Origin: Lachnospiraceae bacterium
Lineage (GTDB): Bacteria > Bacillota > Clostridia > Lachnospirales > Lachnospiraceae
NCBI GenBank assembly: GCA_900768755.1
Contig: CAAGDV010000024.1
Location: 1 to 64,000 of the forward strand
Length of the DNA: 64,000 nt
Direction: 5' to 3'
The translations under genes and the position numbers were made by a program. Under the pieces are notes generated by a model. The model did no database searches. It was not told the DNA's origin and saw only the letters and a list, made by a program, of their open reading frames with translations. Shown here piece after piece: positions 16,491 through 24,931 of the stretch; the first letter of the stretch is position 1; each line of letters opens with the position of its first letter.

Positions 16491-17267
16491 TTACATCGAT
16501 GCTATTAAGTCAGCAAAGTAAAAAATGAATTCGTTCAGTGTCGGGGAATTCTTATTGGGGCTAAATCTGGCCTGATAATGTAATTCAAGGTCGGAAATGT
16601 CCCCAATTGCCCAGGCGCGCGAAATTGCATTCTGCATGGCACGGTCAATGCTGACAATACTTTTTTTGTATCTCTGTGACAGTTCAAGGTGATAGTTTAT
16701 GGATGGGTCATTTGCCACAAGAAGAATAGCTTCAACAAGATAGCTGTAGCCCTTAAGCTTCGGCGTGATGCACAAACAAGTCAGCTCATGCGAGATAAAA
16801 GCCCGCGCCTTCTCCTCTTTGGAATTCTGAGATTCCAAAATGTTCTGCGGCATGGTATGCTGCGTCTGCAGAATAATGTTCTTTACTGAGTCCACAAAAT
16901 CAATTACCTTATTGGCAGAAAAGTCGTGTTCGTGCTTGGAAAAAATGAAATCAACACCCAGACTTCTGGTATATTCCAGAGTTGTAGAGCTGGAGTTGTT
17001 CGTAACGACGATAATATACGGCTTGTGGTTCGGGATGCGGGTAGCACACTGCTGAAGAAAATGTATTCCGCTGCCGCTGCCGCTATGCAGTTCCAAATCC
17101 AGAATAACCACATGCGGATAAAAGAGGGGCAGATCTTCAAGTGCTTTTTCAGAATTATTGGTGACATCCGCGACCTGAATGTAATCAAAATTATCAGCAC
17201 ATTTCCGATATTTGTCACACAAAGCTTCATCATCTTCAACTATTAATAATTTGATTTTCTCGTCCAT
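16491..17267 (-). CDS. Response regulator with Spo0A-type DNA-binding domain (Spo0A paralog)
   Basis: 258 residues: a receiver domain (1-125) with acidic pocket Glu11-Asp12-Asp13, phospho-acceptor Asp57 (VVILDLEL), Thr89 and Lys111, a linker, then about 100 residues resembling the Spo0A C-terminal domain. LKGYSYLVEAILLVANDP corresponds to the IKGYLYLREAI-type segment of Spo0A, and a recognition-helix region (IVSIDRAMQNAISRAWAIGD) corresponds to TTxSRVERAIRHAIEVAW. It diverges too far to be the master Spo0A and lies beside an AgrC-like kinase, so I read it as a dedicated paralog. Its likely targets are the 10-bp repeat arrays in this locus. The RBS is weak. Confidence 0.85.
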   Translation of the reverse strand: MDEKIKLLIVEDDEALCDKYRKCADNFDYIQVADVTNNSEKALEDLPLFYPHVVILDLELHSGSGSGIHFLQQCATRIPNHKPYIIVVTNNSSSTTLEYTRSLGVDFIFSKHEHDFSANKVIDFVDSVKNIILQTQHTMPQNILESQNSKEEKARAFISHELTCLCITPKLKGYSYLVEAILLVANDPSINYHLELSQRYKKSIVSIDRAMQNAISRAWAIGDISDLELHYQARFSPNKNSPTLNEFIFYFADLIASM

Positions 17268-17292
17268 ATTTCCACAAGTTCCTTAAAATATT

Positions 17293-17387
17293 ATCCGCCC
17301 TGAGCGGGCTGCTTTCTCATGTTTTTGCGGGTCCCAAAGTCATACTTTATCATGCAGGCATGAAAGTATGACCTTTTGACCCTAGTA
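17293..17387. repeat. 95-bp direct repeat, copy A
   Basis: A 95-base segment found again at 17457-17551 with about one mismatch. It contains the hairpin CCGCCC-TGA-GCGGGC and a long palindrome (TCATACTTT ... AAAGTATGA with CATG inside). It lies just upstream of the regulator gene, so its minus-strand reading is part of that gene's promoter region or leader. It looks like a dispersed intergenic element rather than coding DNA. Confidence 0.85.
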
Positions 17388-17456
17388 ATCACAGTCATAT
17401 TATGATACTACGGATTGCTCCGCACGTTGTGCTCCCGCAATCCTAAAACATTCGAA

Positions 17457-17551
17457 ATCCGCCCTGAGCGGGCTGCTTTCTCATGTTTTTGCGGGTCCCA
17501 AAGTCATACTTTTTCATGCAGGCATGAAAGTATGACCTTTTGACCCTAGTA
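17457..17551. repeat. 95-bp direct repeat, copy B, with flanking inverted repeats
   Basis: Near-identical to copy A. The 14-mer ATATTATGATACTA (17397-17410) is exactly complementary to TAGTATCATAATAT (17548-17561), so copy B plus the intervening DNA is framed by perfect 14-bp inverted repeats. Inside is a second imperfect palindrome (GGATTGC ... GCAATCC, 17412-17442). The arrangement suggests a MITE-like or other structured mobile unit. No transposase is present nearby. Confidence 0.8.
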
Positions 17552-17581
17552 TCATAATATAATGAAAATCAAATAAAAGCA

Positions 17582-17655
17582 ATGAAAAGTACCAAAAAGT
17601 AACAAAAAGTAACGAAAAGTAACGAAAATAACACCGAAAAACAACGAAACGAAAA
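17582..17655 (+). repeat. Array 3 of 10-bp direct repeats
   Basis: Starting at 17581, the 10-mers AATGAAAAGT, ACCAAAAAGT, AACAAAAAGT, AACGAAAAGT and AACGAAAATA run in register. Then comes the terminal module CACCGAAAAACAACGAAA, as in array 2, plus one extra CGAAAA (17650-17655). Confidence 0.85.
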
Positions 17656-17678
17656 TATTGTTTGGGATATGTTATGAT
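17650..17678 (+). promoter_or_regulatory. Array-dependent promoter 3
   Basis: CGAAAA (17650-17655) is 17 bases from TATGAT (17673-17678), exactly the spacing and -10 sequence of promoter 2. No TTGACA-like -35 is present. The predicted transcript would run toward the terminator at 17875-17905. Confidence 0.5.
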
Positions 17679-17704
17679 TGTTTTAAAGGTGTAATGATAA
17701 ACGG

Positions 17705-17932
17705 ATGAAGTGTATTACGGGGCGATGCAGAAACTTGTCCGAAAATGATTCCTGCCTGTGCGGGTGCATATCAAAGCCTGTCAGCAGAAAGTATGTGGAT
17801 TCCGAGCAGGACGAGATTGCAAGAACCCCTGATAAGATTGTTTCGAGCACAGATAATCAGGATATAATATTTGAACTGCAGGCATTTTTTGCCCGCAGTC
17901 ATTTTTATATGGCAAAAATTACTGTAATGTAG
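17705..17932 (+). CDS. Doubtful 75-residue ORF with Cys-rich N-terminus
   Basis: An ORF behind array promoter 3, starting MKCITGRCRNLSENDSCLCG, with five cysteines in the first 21 residues. No known family is recognised. Against it: the RBS-like AAAGGTG is 13 bases from the ATG, and a good terminator hairpin (17875-17905) lies inside its last third. Overlapping alternatives in other frames include a 24-residue cationic peptide ORF at 17793-17867 (MWIPSRTRLQEPLIRLFRAQ then IIRI), without an RBS. The transcript may instead be a non-coding RNA. Confidence 0.25.
   Translation: MKCITGRCRNLSENDSCLCGCISKPVSRKYVDSEQDEIARTPDKIVSSTDNQDIIFELQAFFARSHFYMAKITVM
17875..17906 (+). terminator. Terminator of the array-3 transcript
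   Basis: ACTGCAGGCA (17875-17884) pairs with TGCCCGCAGT (17890-17899) with one mismatch and a 5-base T loop, followed by CATTTTTA. Together with array promoter 3 it defines a transcript of about 220 bases. Confidence 0.6.
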
Positions 17933-18001
17933 TATAATATTTTGACAACAATGTAACAGAATCAGGCGCACTTTGGAGCGCCGTTGTATGTGGGTAATGA
18001 G

Positions 18002-19561
18002 ATGAACAGACATAAGATAATTATGCTTGCAACAGGAATTGTTTTGTCACTGTGCATGCTTACGGGCACGGTGTTTTTGGGGCTTAAGGTCAGACGGCAT
18101 CTGCTTTCCGAAAGTGGGAGCCGGGGAGGACATGCCGAGGTGACAGGGTCTTCTTCGGATGCGGGCGCGGACAAGACCGATGAGTATAACGAAGACCCGA
18201 CCGCCACGGAACCGCACAGTGAGGACATAACGGCTACCGATGAGGATGTGACTGCGACCGAACCGGACAGCGAAGATGCAACCGGTCCCACACATGCCCC
18301 CGATATTACGCCCGTGGATACGCCGGACAGGCCGGAGGGCGCGGTGCAGGGCGATGACTGGCTGTATACGGACGGGAACAGAATATATGACAAGGACGGC
18401 AAAGAAGTCTGGCTCACCGGACTCAACTGGTTTGGGTACAACACGGGAACCAATTTTTTTGACGGAATGTGGGCGTGCGAATTTGTGCCTACGGTAAAAG
18501 CTATAGCGGACCACGGTTTTAATCTGATAAGGGTTCCGATTTCTGCGGAGCTTATCAATGAGTGGGCGTCGGGAAATTATCCGCGTGCTAACTACAACAA
18601 TGCGTACAATACCATACTCAATGACTTAAACAGCCTTGAGATTTTTGACTTTTTCCTGTATCTTGCGGAGCAGAACGGAATAAAGGTCATGCCGGACATT
18701 CACAGTGCCGAGACCAATGCGTCGGGACATAATGTGAACCTCTGGTATACGGACAAGGTCAGCGTGGAACAATACTACAATGCGCTCGAGTGGATGGCGG
18801 ACCGGTATAAGGACAACGATACAATTATTGCCTACGATTTGAAAAATGAGCCGCACGGCAAGCCCTATGAGGGAGCCGGCGCCGCGATATGGAATGATTC
18901 GACAGACAAGAATAACTGGAAGTACACCGCAGAGTGTGCAGCCGCAAGGATACTTGCAAGAAATCCCAATGTCCTCATAATGGTTGAGGGAACGGAGATA
19001 TATCCTACGAATCTGAAGACCAATTCGGATTACTCGTCAAAGGATGAAGACGACTATTATTTTAACTGGTGGGGCGGCAATTTAAGGGGCGTCCGCGATT
19101 ATCCGGTGGATCTTGGAAAGTATCAGAATAAATTAGTCTATTCTCCACATGACTACGGTCCTACCGTGTATGAACAGCCGTGGTTTAAGAAAGACTATAA
19201 TTATGACACTTTGATGGAAGACTGCTGGTATGACAACTGGCTTTACATCTACGATGAGGACATCGCGCCGCTTCTGATAGGCGAGTGGGGAGGCTTCATG
19301 CGCGACCCGAACCTGAAATGGATGACCTGTATGAGAACCCTGATAAAGAATTATCATCTGCATCACACATTCTGGTGCCTGAACGCCAATTCCGGGGACA
19401 CCGGAGGGCTGGTGTTGGATGACTTTGTCACATGGGATGAGGAGAAATACAATTTTGTCAAGGAAGTGCTGTGGCAGGAGAACGGAAAGTTTGTAGGGCT
19501 TGACCATGCAATACCGCTCGGAGCCAACGGAATAACGCTTACCGAGGCGGATGGATTATAG
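18002..19561 (+). CDS. Membrane-anchored glycoside hydrolase family 5 (cellulase-like)
   Basis: Extracellular beta-glucanase anchored to the cell. A signal-anchor helix (about residues 7-29) is followed by an acidic Thr/Pro/Glu/Asp linker to about residue 110, then a GH5 TIM barrel. GLNWFGYNTG is the typical first strand, IAYDLKNEPHG holds the acid/base Glu and PLLIGEWGG the nucleophile Glu. It acts on beta-1,4-glucan or related polymers outside the cell. Start ATG 18002 is chosen; an in-frame TTG at 17984 with GGAG five bases upstream is possible. A GGCGC/GCGCC hairpin (17965-17982) lies in the leader and TATAAT at 17933-17938 is the likely -10. Confidence 0.9.
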   Translation: MNRHKIIMLATGIVLSLCMLTGTVFLGLKVRRHLLSESGSRGGHAEVTGSSSDAGADKTDEYNEDPTATEPHSEDITATDEDVTATEPDSEDATGPTHAPDITPVDTPDRPEGAVQGDDWLYTDGNRIYDKDGKEVWLTGLNWFGYNTGTNFFDGMWACEFVPTVKAIADHGFNLIRVPISAELINEWASGNYPRANYNNAYNTILNDLNSLEIFDFFLYLAEQNGIKVMPDIHSAETNASGHNVNLWYTDKVSVEQYYNALEWMADRYKDNDTIIAYDLKNEPHGKPYEGAGAAIWNDSTDKNNWKYTAECAAARILARNPNVLIMVEGTEIYPTNLKTNSDYSSKDEDDYYFNWWGGNLRGVRDYPVDLGKYQNKLVYSPHDYGPTVYEQPWFKKDYNYDTLMEDCWYDNWLYIYDEDIAPLLIGEWGGFMRDPNLKWMTCMRTLIKNYHLHHTFWCLNANSGDTGGLVLDDFVTWDEEKYNFVKEVLWQENGKFVGLDHAIPLGANGITLTEADGL

Positions 19562-19580
19562 AACATATAGAAGGTGAATT

Positions 19581-20303
19581 ATGTTAGAATTAAAAGACGT
19601 GAGTTACAGCGTGGAGGGCAGGGATATTCTTAAGAATATCAGCATCTCCATCGATGACAGGTTTGTTGCCATAACAGGTCCCAACGGAAGCGGCAAATCT
19701 ACTTTTGCAAAAATTGTGGCGGGAATACTTACCCCTACATCCGGACGCATTATTCTGGACGGAACCGACATAACGGACATGTCAATCACCGAGCGGGCAA
19801 AGCTTGGAGTAAGCTATGCGTTTCAGCAGCCGGTACGGTTTAAAGGGCTTAAGGTCAAGGACCTTTTGCAGCTTGCAGCCGGCGGGGAATCGGATTTTAA
19901 GACGCTTTGCGACATGCTTTCGGAGGTGGGGCTTTGTGCCAAAGAGTATATTAACCGTGACCTTGATGCGAGCCTGTCCGGCGGTGAACTCAAAAGAATA
20001 GAGATTGCAATGATAGTCGCCAGACGCTCAAAACTCAGTATTTTTGATGAGCCGGAGGCGGGAATAGACCTGTGGAGCTTCCAGAATCTCATCCACATTT
20101 TTGAGAAGATGGTAAAGCGCACGGAGGGAAGAATCCTCATCATAAGCCATCAGGAGAGAATTCTTAACATTGCGGACAGGATAATATATCTTAAGGACGG
20201 CGAGGTTAACATGTATGATGAGAGAGATGTTATTTTGCCGCAGATTATCGGAACTTCGGCATCTTCCTGCAAGGTGCTTTCGGACAAAATGAGGAAAGAG
20301 TGA
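19581..20303 (+). CDS. SufC-like Fe-S cluster assembly ATPase
   Basis: ABC-type soluble ATPase of the SUF system. Walker A GPNGSGKS, Q-loop FQQPVRFKG, signature SLSGGELKR and Walker B LSIFDEPEAGIDL; the QQP and EAGID sequences are SufC hallmarks. It partners the SufB/D-like protein encoded immediately downstream, with which it overlaps by 4 bases (GTGA). No sufS, sufU or full-length sufB/sufD is nearby, so this is the minimal two-gene form (SmsCB-like) found in many anaerobes. GAAGGTG precedes the ATG. Confidence 0.88.
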   Translation: MLELKDVSYSVEGRDILKNISISIDDRFVAITGPNGSGKSTFAKIVAGILTPTSGRIILDGTDITDMSITERAKLGVSYAFQQPVRFKGLKVKDLLQLAAGGESDFKTLCDMLSEVGLCAKEYINRDLDASLSGGELKRIEIAMIVARRSKLSIFDEPEAGIDLWSFQNLIHIFEKMVKRTEGRILIISHQERILNIADRIIYLKDGEVNMYDERDVILPQIIGTSASSCKVLSDKMRKE

Positions 20304-21232
20304 CTGCAATGAATATTATCGAGAAGAATATGCTGAAAGAAGTGGCAGATTTGGACGCGTTGCCGGTGGGCGCATACAACATCCGTAACAACGGCGCCAC
20401 GGAGGCGAGAAACACCACTGCCAATATTGATATTGTGACCAAAGAGGATAAGCAGGGCATAGATATTATAATAAAGCCCGGCACCGTCAACGAGAGCGTG
20501 CACATCCCCGTAATAATCTCGCAGAGCGGATTAAGTGAGCTTGTATACAACGATTTTCACATCGGTGAGAACAGCGATGTCGTGATTGTGGCGGGATGCG
20601 GAATACACAACTGCGGGGATGCTGACTCCGCACATAACGGTATCCATACATTTTATGTGGGAAAGAATGCCAGAGTAAAATATATCGAGAAGCATTACGG
20701 CGAGAGCGCCAAGGATGCCAAAGGCCGCAGGCTCATGAATCCGAAGACCGTTGTCTACCTGGAAGAGGGAGCGCAGATGATAATGGAGACATCCCAGATT
20801 TCGGGAATAGATGATACGACGAGAATTACCGAAGCGGTTCTTAAAGAGAATTCCAAGCTCGACATTCACGAGAGCGTGATGACTACCGGAGAGCAGAATG
20901 CTGTGTCAGAATTTACCGCAGACCTTAACGGCGACGGTTGCAGCTGTAATATAGTGAGCCGCACGGTTGCAAGGGACAGAAGCCGCCAGCATTTTACCAG
21001 CACGCTTAACGGCAACAGCGTGTGCGCGGGACATACGGAGTGCGACTCTATAATCATGGACAATGCAAGCGTCCTTGCCACGCCGCAGCTTTTTGCAGCG
21101 AACACCGAGGCGAGCCTCATTCATGAGGCGGCAATAGGCAAAATAGCGGGCGAGCAGCTCATTAAGCTTATGACGCTGGGACTTGAGGAAGCCGAGGCAG
21201 AGGATCAGATTATATCGGGCTTTTTGCGGTAG
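20300..21232 (+). CDS. Short SufB/SufD-like Fe-S scaffold protein
   Basis: 310 residues, much shorter than E. coli SufB (495) or SufD (423). The C-terminal part has the parallel beta-helix-like repeats and the conserved late segment (HIGENSDVVIVAGCGIHNCG, then GHTECDSIIMDNASVLATPQ) of the SufBD core. The Cys residues in AGCGIHNCG and HTECDS are candidate cluster ligands. It probably forms the scaffold complex with the SufC-like ATPase. GTG 20300 overlaps the upstream TGA, implying coupled translation; ATG 20309 is an alternative start. Confidence 0.85.
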   Translation: MTAMNIIEKNMLKEVADLDALPVGAYNIRNNGATEARNTTANIDIVTKEDKQGIDIIIKPGTVNESVHIPVIISQSGLSELVYNDFHIGENSDVVIVAGCGIHNCGDADSAHNGIHTFYVGKNARVKYIEKHYGESAKDAKGRRLMNPKTVVYLEEGAQMIMETSQISGIDDTTRITEAVLKENSKLDIHESVMTTGEQNAVSEFTADLNGDGCSCNIVSRTVARDRSRQHFTSTLNGNSVCAGHTECDSIIMDNASVLATPQLFAANTEASLIHEAAIGKIAGEQLIKLMTLGLEEAEAEDQIISGFLR

Positions 21233-21254
21233 CGCAGTTGTTTTGGAGGGAATT

Positions 21255-22277
21255 ATGAAAAAAACAATCGGCAGAATTTTTGCAATGATAGGAATAACAC
21301 TCGGAATGATTGTGGTGTTTTTGTACTGCGTGATGTTTGTGCTCGCCAAGGGTCCGTCAAAGCAGGCGCGCGATCTTTTTGTGTTGTCGGTAAGGGAGAC
21401 CAGCATCGGAGGGTTTCTTGCCAACCTGTATTGCAGCAAGGCAGAGATAGCCGATATAGAGGAGCAGAATCGCGTCAACTCAATCGATGCGGATGTGGAT
21501 ACATCACTGATAGTTATCGATAAGGAACTGATTAACAAGGAGCATGACAAAATATATGAGGACGTTCCGGACGAGAACGGCGTAATCTACGGCGACGGGT
21601 TGGAGTTTCACCCGGTATCGGGACCGACATATTCGGGAACGATGGTTGTGGTGTATGACCCTTCAAGGGTTTTTGTGGGCGTCAGCAGCCCCAGATACGA
21701 CGGCTCGCCGGGCTTAAGTATCGGTGACATGTGTGAGAAATATGAGGCTACGCTCGCGGTCAACGCAGGAGGTTTCTATGATTACGGCGGTGTCGGCAAC
21801 GGCGGCGACCCGGTCGGAATAGTGATATCCGAGGGTGAAGTGCGCAACGGCGATATGAATACCAAGTATGACCTCATCGGTTTTGACAGTAATGATATTC
21901 TCATTCTCGGCAGGATGACTCCGAAGGAGGCGTTGGAGCGGGGAATCAGGGATGCGGTCTGGTGGGGACCGATGCTTATCGTGAACGGAGTGCCCGCCGA
22001 TGTGGGGGGAACAGGAGGCGGACTTAACCCCAGAACGGCAATCGGGCAGCGTGCGGACGGAGCTGTTCTGCTGCTGGTTATTGACGGAAGACAGACACAC
22101 AGTCTTGGCGCGTCAATCAGCGATTTGATTAAAATATTCCTTGAGTTTGACGCGGTTAATGCAGGCAATCTGGACGGCGGCGGCTCAACGATTCTTTACT
22201 ACAAAGGCGAAGTGCTCAACAAACCGTCGTCAGTGTACGGCGCGCGTGCACTTCCTAACGGAATAATTGTCAGATAG
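21255..22277 (+). CDS. Membrane-anchored phosphodiester glycosidase (NAGPA/DUF2233) family protein
   Basis: Signal-anchor helix (about 9-33), then an external domain of the phosphodiester glycosidase family, known from the mammalian uncovering enzyme and bacterial envelope proteins. Characteristic segments are LAVNAGGFYD, WWGPMLIVNG, NPRTAIGQRADGAVLLLVID and NLDGGGSTILYY. Family members act on phosphodiester-linked sugars or exopolysaccharide; the substrate here is unknown. ATG 21255 follows GGAGGG; an upstream frame extending into the SufB-like gene is rejected. The end is 10 bases before the next start, so probably one operon. Confidence 0.85.
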   Translation: MKKTIGRIFAMIGITLGMIVVFLYCVMFVLAKGPSKQARDLFVLSVRETSIGGFLANLYCSKAEIADIEEQNRVNSIDADVDTSLIVIDKELINKEHDKIYEDVPDENGVIYGDGLEFHPVSGPTYSGTMVVVYDPSRVFVGVSSPRYDGSPGLSIGDMCEKYEATLAVNAGGFYDYGGVGNGGDPVGIVISEGEVRNGDMNTKYDLIGFDSNDILILGRMTPKEALERGIRDAVWWGPMLIVNGVPADVGGTGGGLNPRTAIGQRADGAVLLLVIDGRQTHSLGASISDLIKIFLEFDAVNAGNLDGGGSTILYYKGEVLNKPSSVYGARALPNGIIVR

Positions 22278-22287
22278 GACACCTGTT

Positions 22288-23406
22288 ATGAAAAAGAAAA
22301 AATTTACTGTTGTTGTTTTGTCATACATACTTTTCTGGCTTATTGCAACCATGGTTGTGTGCTCGATATTATGGAGTAAGCTGGGAAAATACGAGAAAAA
22401 CTACATTGAGGCGAAGAATAAGTCCGCGCCGGAGCTTTTCATGCCGCAGGCACTTTTAAGCCTTTCGCCGGATAATATTGAAGAGCTTGTCAGGGAGAAA
22501 AATATTACGGTGGCAAGCCGCTATGAGAGTATTGATGATTATGCGGAATTCTTCCGTACCTTTGTTGAAAATAATACACTCACATGGGAGAAGGACTCGC
22601 AAAGATACAGCGACTTGAGACCGGTTTATGATATCTATGCGGGCGGAAAGCTTTTTGCTGTCATTTCACTTATATCGGACGGCAATGTGGACGATTACGG
22701 TTTTAACGGCTGGAAGGTCAAGGACGTTGTTCTGTCCGAGAACAATTATGATTACCATGAGGTTTACCTGCAGGTGAGGGACGATATGAAGGTCACGGTC
22801 AACGGAATCGAGAGCGAGCCGGAGGACGTGATTCACACCGCTACCTACAACAATGAACTCTCGGATACGGCATACAGCCTTTCAGGCAAAGAATTTTCTT
22901 ACCGGATACTGTATTATGGCAATATGCTTAACGAGCCGGACATTAAGGTGACGGACGCGGACGGCAATGATATTACCGATGCATACGTGACGGACGATAA
23001 GGGCGTTCGCAATTATTTTACCACCTCGGATGCGGATTTTGAGGCACATGTCTCGGATTACATACAGAAAATGTGCCATACATACATACGGCACATTTAC
23101 AAAAAAGCATATCTATATGAGATTCTGAACTATATGGTTCCGGGCTCGGAAGCCGAGACTCTTATGAGAAAAGTGCAGTCTGCGCTTTATTACGGCTGGG
23201 TGCCGGACGATTATGAGATATTGTCGGAGGATTACTCGGATTATGTAATCTACAGCGACAAGTATTTCTCATGCAAAAGCACAATCAACATAAAACGCTG
23301 GGATGACACCCGCCTGGACGAGGAAGAATTCTGCTGCCAGTGGCTTTTTGAAAATGTGAACGGCCGTTGGCTTGTGCGCAAATTCGTGCTCATCACAGCG
23401 CATTGA
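22288..23406 (+). CDS. Membrane-anchored protein of unknown function
   Basis: About 372 residues with a short Lys-rich cytoplasmic start (MKKKKF), one membrane helix (about 6-28), then an external domain. I do not recognise a family with confidence. The last 110 residues, with a His/Tyr-rich helix then strands ending in FENVNGRWLVRKFVLI, look like an NTF2-like fold, and the middle has a DMKVTVNGIE strand pattern as in TcaA-type envelope proteins; both are inferences. ATG 22288 is used, with AGGAC upstream. The 3' end overlaps the convergent CotH-like gene by 14 bases. Confidence 0.7.
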   Translation: MKKKKFTVVVLSYILFWLIATMVVCSILWSKLGKYEKNYIEAKNKSAPELFMPQALLSLSPDNIEELVREKNITVASRYESIDDYAEFFRTFVENNTLTWEKDSQRYSDLRPVYDIYAGGKLFAVISLISDGNVDDYGFNGWKVKDVVLSENNYDYHEVYLQVRDDMKVTVNGIESEPEDVIHTATYNNELSDTAYSLSGKEFSYRILYYGNMLNEPDIKVTDADGNDITDAYVTDDKGVRNYFTTSDADFEAHVSDYIQKMCHTYIRHIYKKAYLYEILNYMVPGSEAETLMRKVQSALYYGWVPDDYEILSEDYSDYVIYSDKYFSCKSTINIKRWDDTRLDEEEFCCQWLFENVNGRWLVRKFVLITAH

Positions 23407-24832
23407 GATATTGGAGTAACCATTCGTTGCGGGCTTTGAGCCATGTCCTTAAGTAGTTAACGTACTCGGGATAGGACTGGAAAGGAGTCTCATCAAGGCC
23501 CATTGACACGAACCACCAGCCCGCAACCTTGGAATCCCTTAGAAGCGCCGCGCCGTAGCGTGACTGAAGTACTTTGATTCTGTTGTCTCCCAATTCGTTA
23601 TCTTCGTACAGATTGACAATCAGTCCCTGAAGCTCATTGTATCTTGCGACAAATCGCTCCTTGAATTCCGGAACAAGAAGAAGCTCTTTAATCCACGGAG
23701 TATCGAGAGCAAAAACAGCGTTAGTTGCGTTGCCGTACGCACCGTATATATATGGATGCCCGTTGCCGCAGCATATATCAAAATCCCAGAGAGGACCTGC
23801 ATAAAGCTTTCCTTCTTTAATGTAGAGCCTTGATGAACTGAAATTGACATCCATGTTCTTGAAAAGCTCATGCACAATGTAGAAATCTATAAAAGTATCG
23901 ACATCTATGAGTCTCTCAATCTCTTCATAATTCTTGTCGGCGATTGCCTGCTCAGCGGCACCCAGGTATCCAAGAAGAACTTCTTTCTGTTCAGCTGTGA
24001 TATTCTCCGGCTCATTAACAAGATAGCGCACATTGTTGAGCGGCGTGGTGATGTAGGTGGCTCCTGCTTCCCATCTTGTAAGCTCTCTTTCAATAAGAAA
24101 TTCGTTGTTTTCAATATCGATATCAACTTTATTGGATGCCACATCGACAGGCGTGGTCAGAAGATAGTTGCCTTTGTATGAACCGTTTAACCACACATCC
24201 ACATACATGGTGTCAATATTGTATGCAAAAGAAAGCCGGTCCGCAAAATCAAACACAAGCTTGCTCCGCATAAGTGTTTTGTCGTAACGGTTAGCTAAAA
24301 GAATCCATTTTTTGCCTTTAATCATGCCGAGTACGCTTACCTTCTCGGAGAATTTGACAGTGTACGGTTTTTTGTCGCAATATGAGGACGTATTGCCCCT
24401 GACCTTAATCTGAATCGGAATCTTATCGGCCGTGGCGTAGGTGCCGCTCGGGTCGTAAATCGTAACGGATGCACTTGAATACTCTCTGGTTAGGTCGGTA
24501 TCCGTGTAAATATGAATCTGCGGAATGTCGGAATATCCCAATTCGCCCAAAGTTATTGCCGCGGTTTCAGCCTCCGCCTGAATAAGCGTCGGTTCCTCTG
24601 TCGTCGGCTCCTCGGTTGTGGGTTCTTCTGTAGTGGGTTCCTCTGTTGTCGGTTCTTCTGTTGTCGGTTCCCCGGTGGACGGCTCCTCTGAGGAGATGTC
24701 CGTGGCGGAAGAGGAATCCGCGGAATCAACGGTGGTTGTGCGGGAAGCACAGCCGTTCAAAAAGACAGCCGCGCCGCCAAAGACAGCAAAAAGTATGACG
24801 AAGGTTATCAGCGCAATTCGGTGGTTTTTCAT
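23393..24832 (-). CDS. CotH-like kinase-fold lipoprotein
   Basis: A lipoprotein (Leu-Asn-Gly-Cys, Cys28) with a Ser/Asp then Pro-Thr-Thr-Glu-Glu repeat linker (about 45-78) and a CotH domain. Recognised parts are IQIKVRGNTSSYCDKKPYTV, WILLANRYDKTLMRSKL, YVDVWLNGSYKGNYLL and the acidic AGPLWDFDICCGN (metal-binding Asp). CotH proteins are atypical protein kinases of spore coats, but many Clostridia carry secreted versions next to polysaccharide-degrading genes. AGGAGCGAG precedes the ATG. Confidence 0.88.
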   Translation of the reverse strand: MKNHRIALITFVILFAVFGGAAVFLNGCASRTTTVDSADSSSATDISSEEPSTGEPTTEEPTTEEPTTEEPTTEEPTTEEPTLIQAEAETAAITLGELGYSDIPQIHIYTDTDLTREYSSASVTIYDPSGTYATADKIPIQIKVRGNTSSYCDKKPYTVKFSEKVSVLGMIKGKKWILLANRYDKTLMRSKLVFDFADRLSFAYNIDTMYVDVWLNGSYKGNYLLTTPVDVASNKVDIDIENNEFLIERELTRWEAGATYITTPLNNVRYLVNEPENITAEQKEVLLGYLGAAEQAIADKNYEEIERLIDVDTFIDFYIVHELFKNMDVNFSSSRLYIKEGKLYAGPLWDFDICCGNGHPYIYGAYGNATNAVFALDTPWIKELLLVPEFKERFVARYNELQGLIVNLYEDNELGDNRIKVLQSRYGAALLRDSKVAGWWFVSMGLDETPFQSYPEYVNYLRTWLKARNEWLLQYLNAL

Positions 24833-24931
24833 AACTCGCTCCTAAAAAATAAGGGGAAAATATCTTTTGCCCCAAGCATCAATATATATATTTAAGAACG
24901 AGAAAAACTTTTTGTCAATAGTAAATAGTAC

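Noticed and set aside
24553..24845. Pro/Arg-rich and Ser/Val-rich ORFs opposite the CotH gene
   Set aside because: Products of other frames through the Pro-Thr-Thr-Glu-Glu linker repeats.
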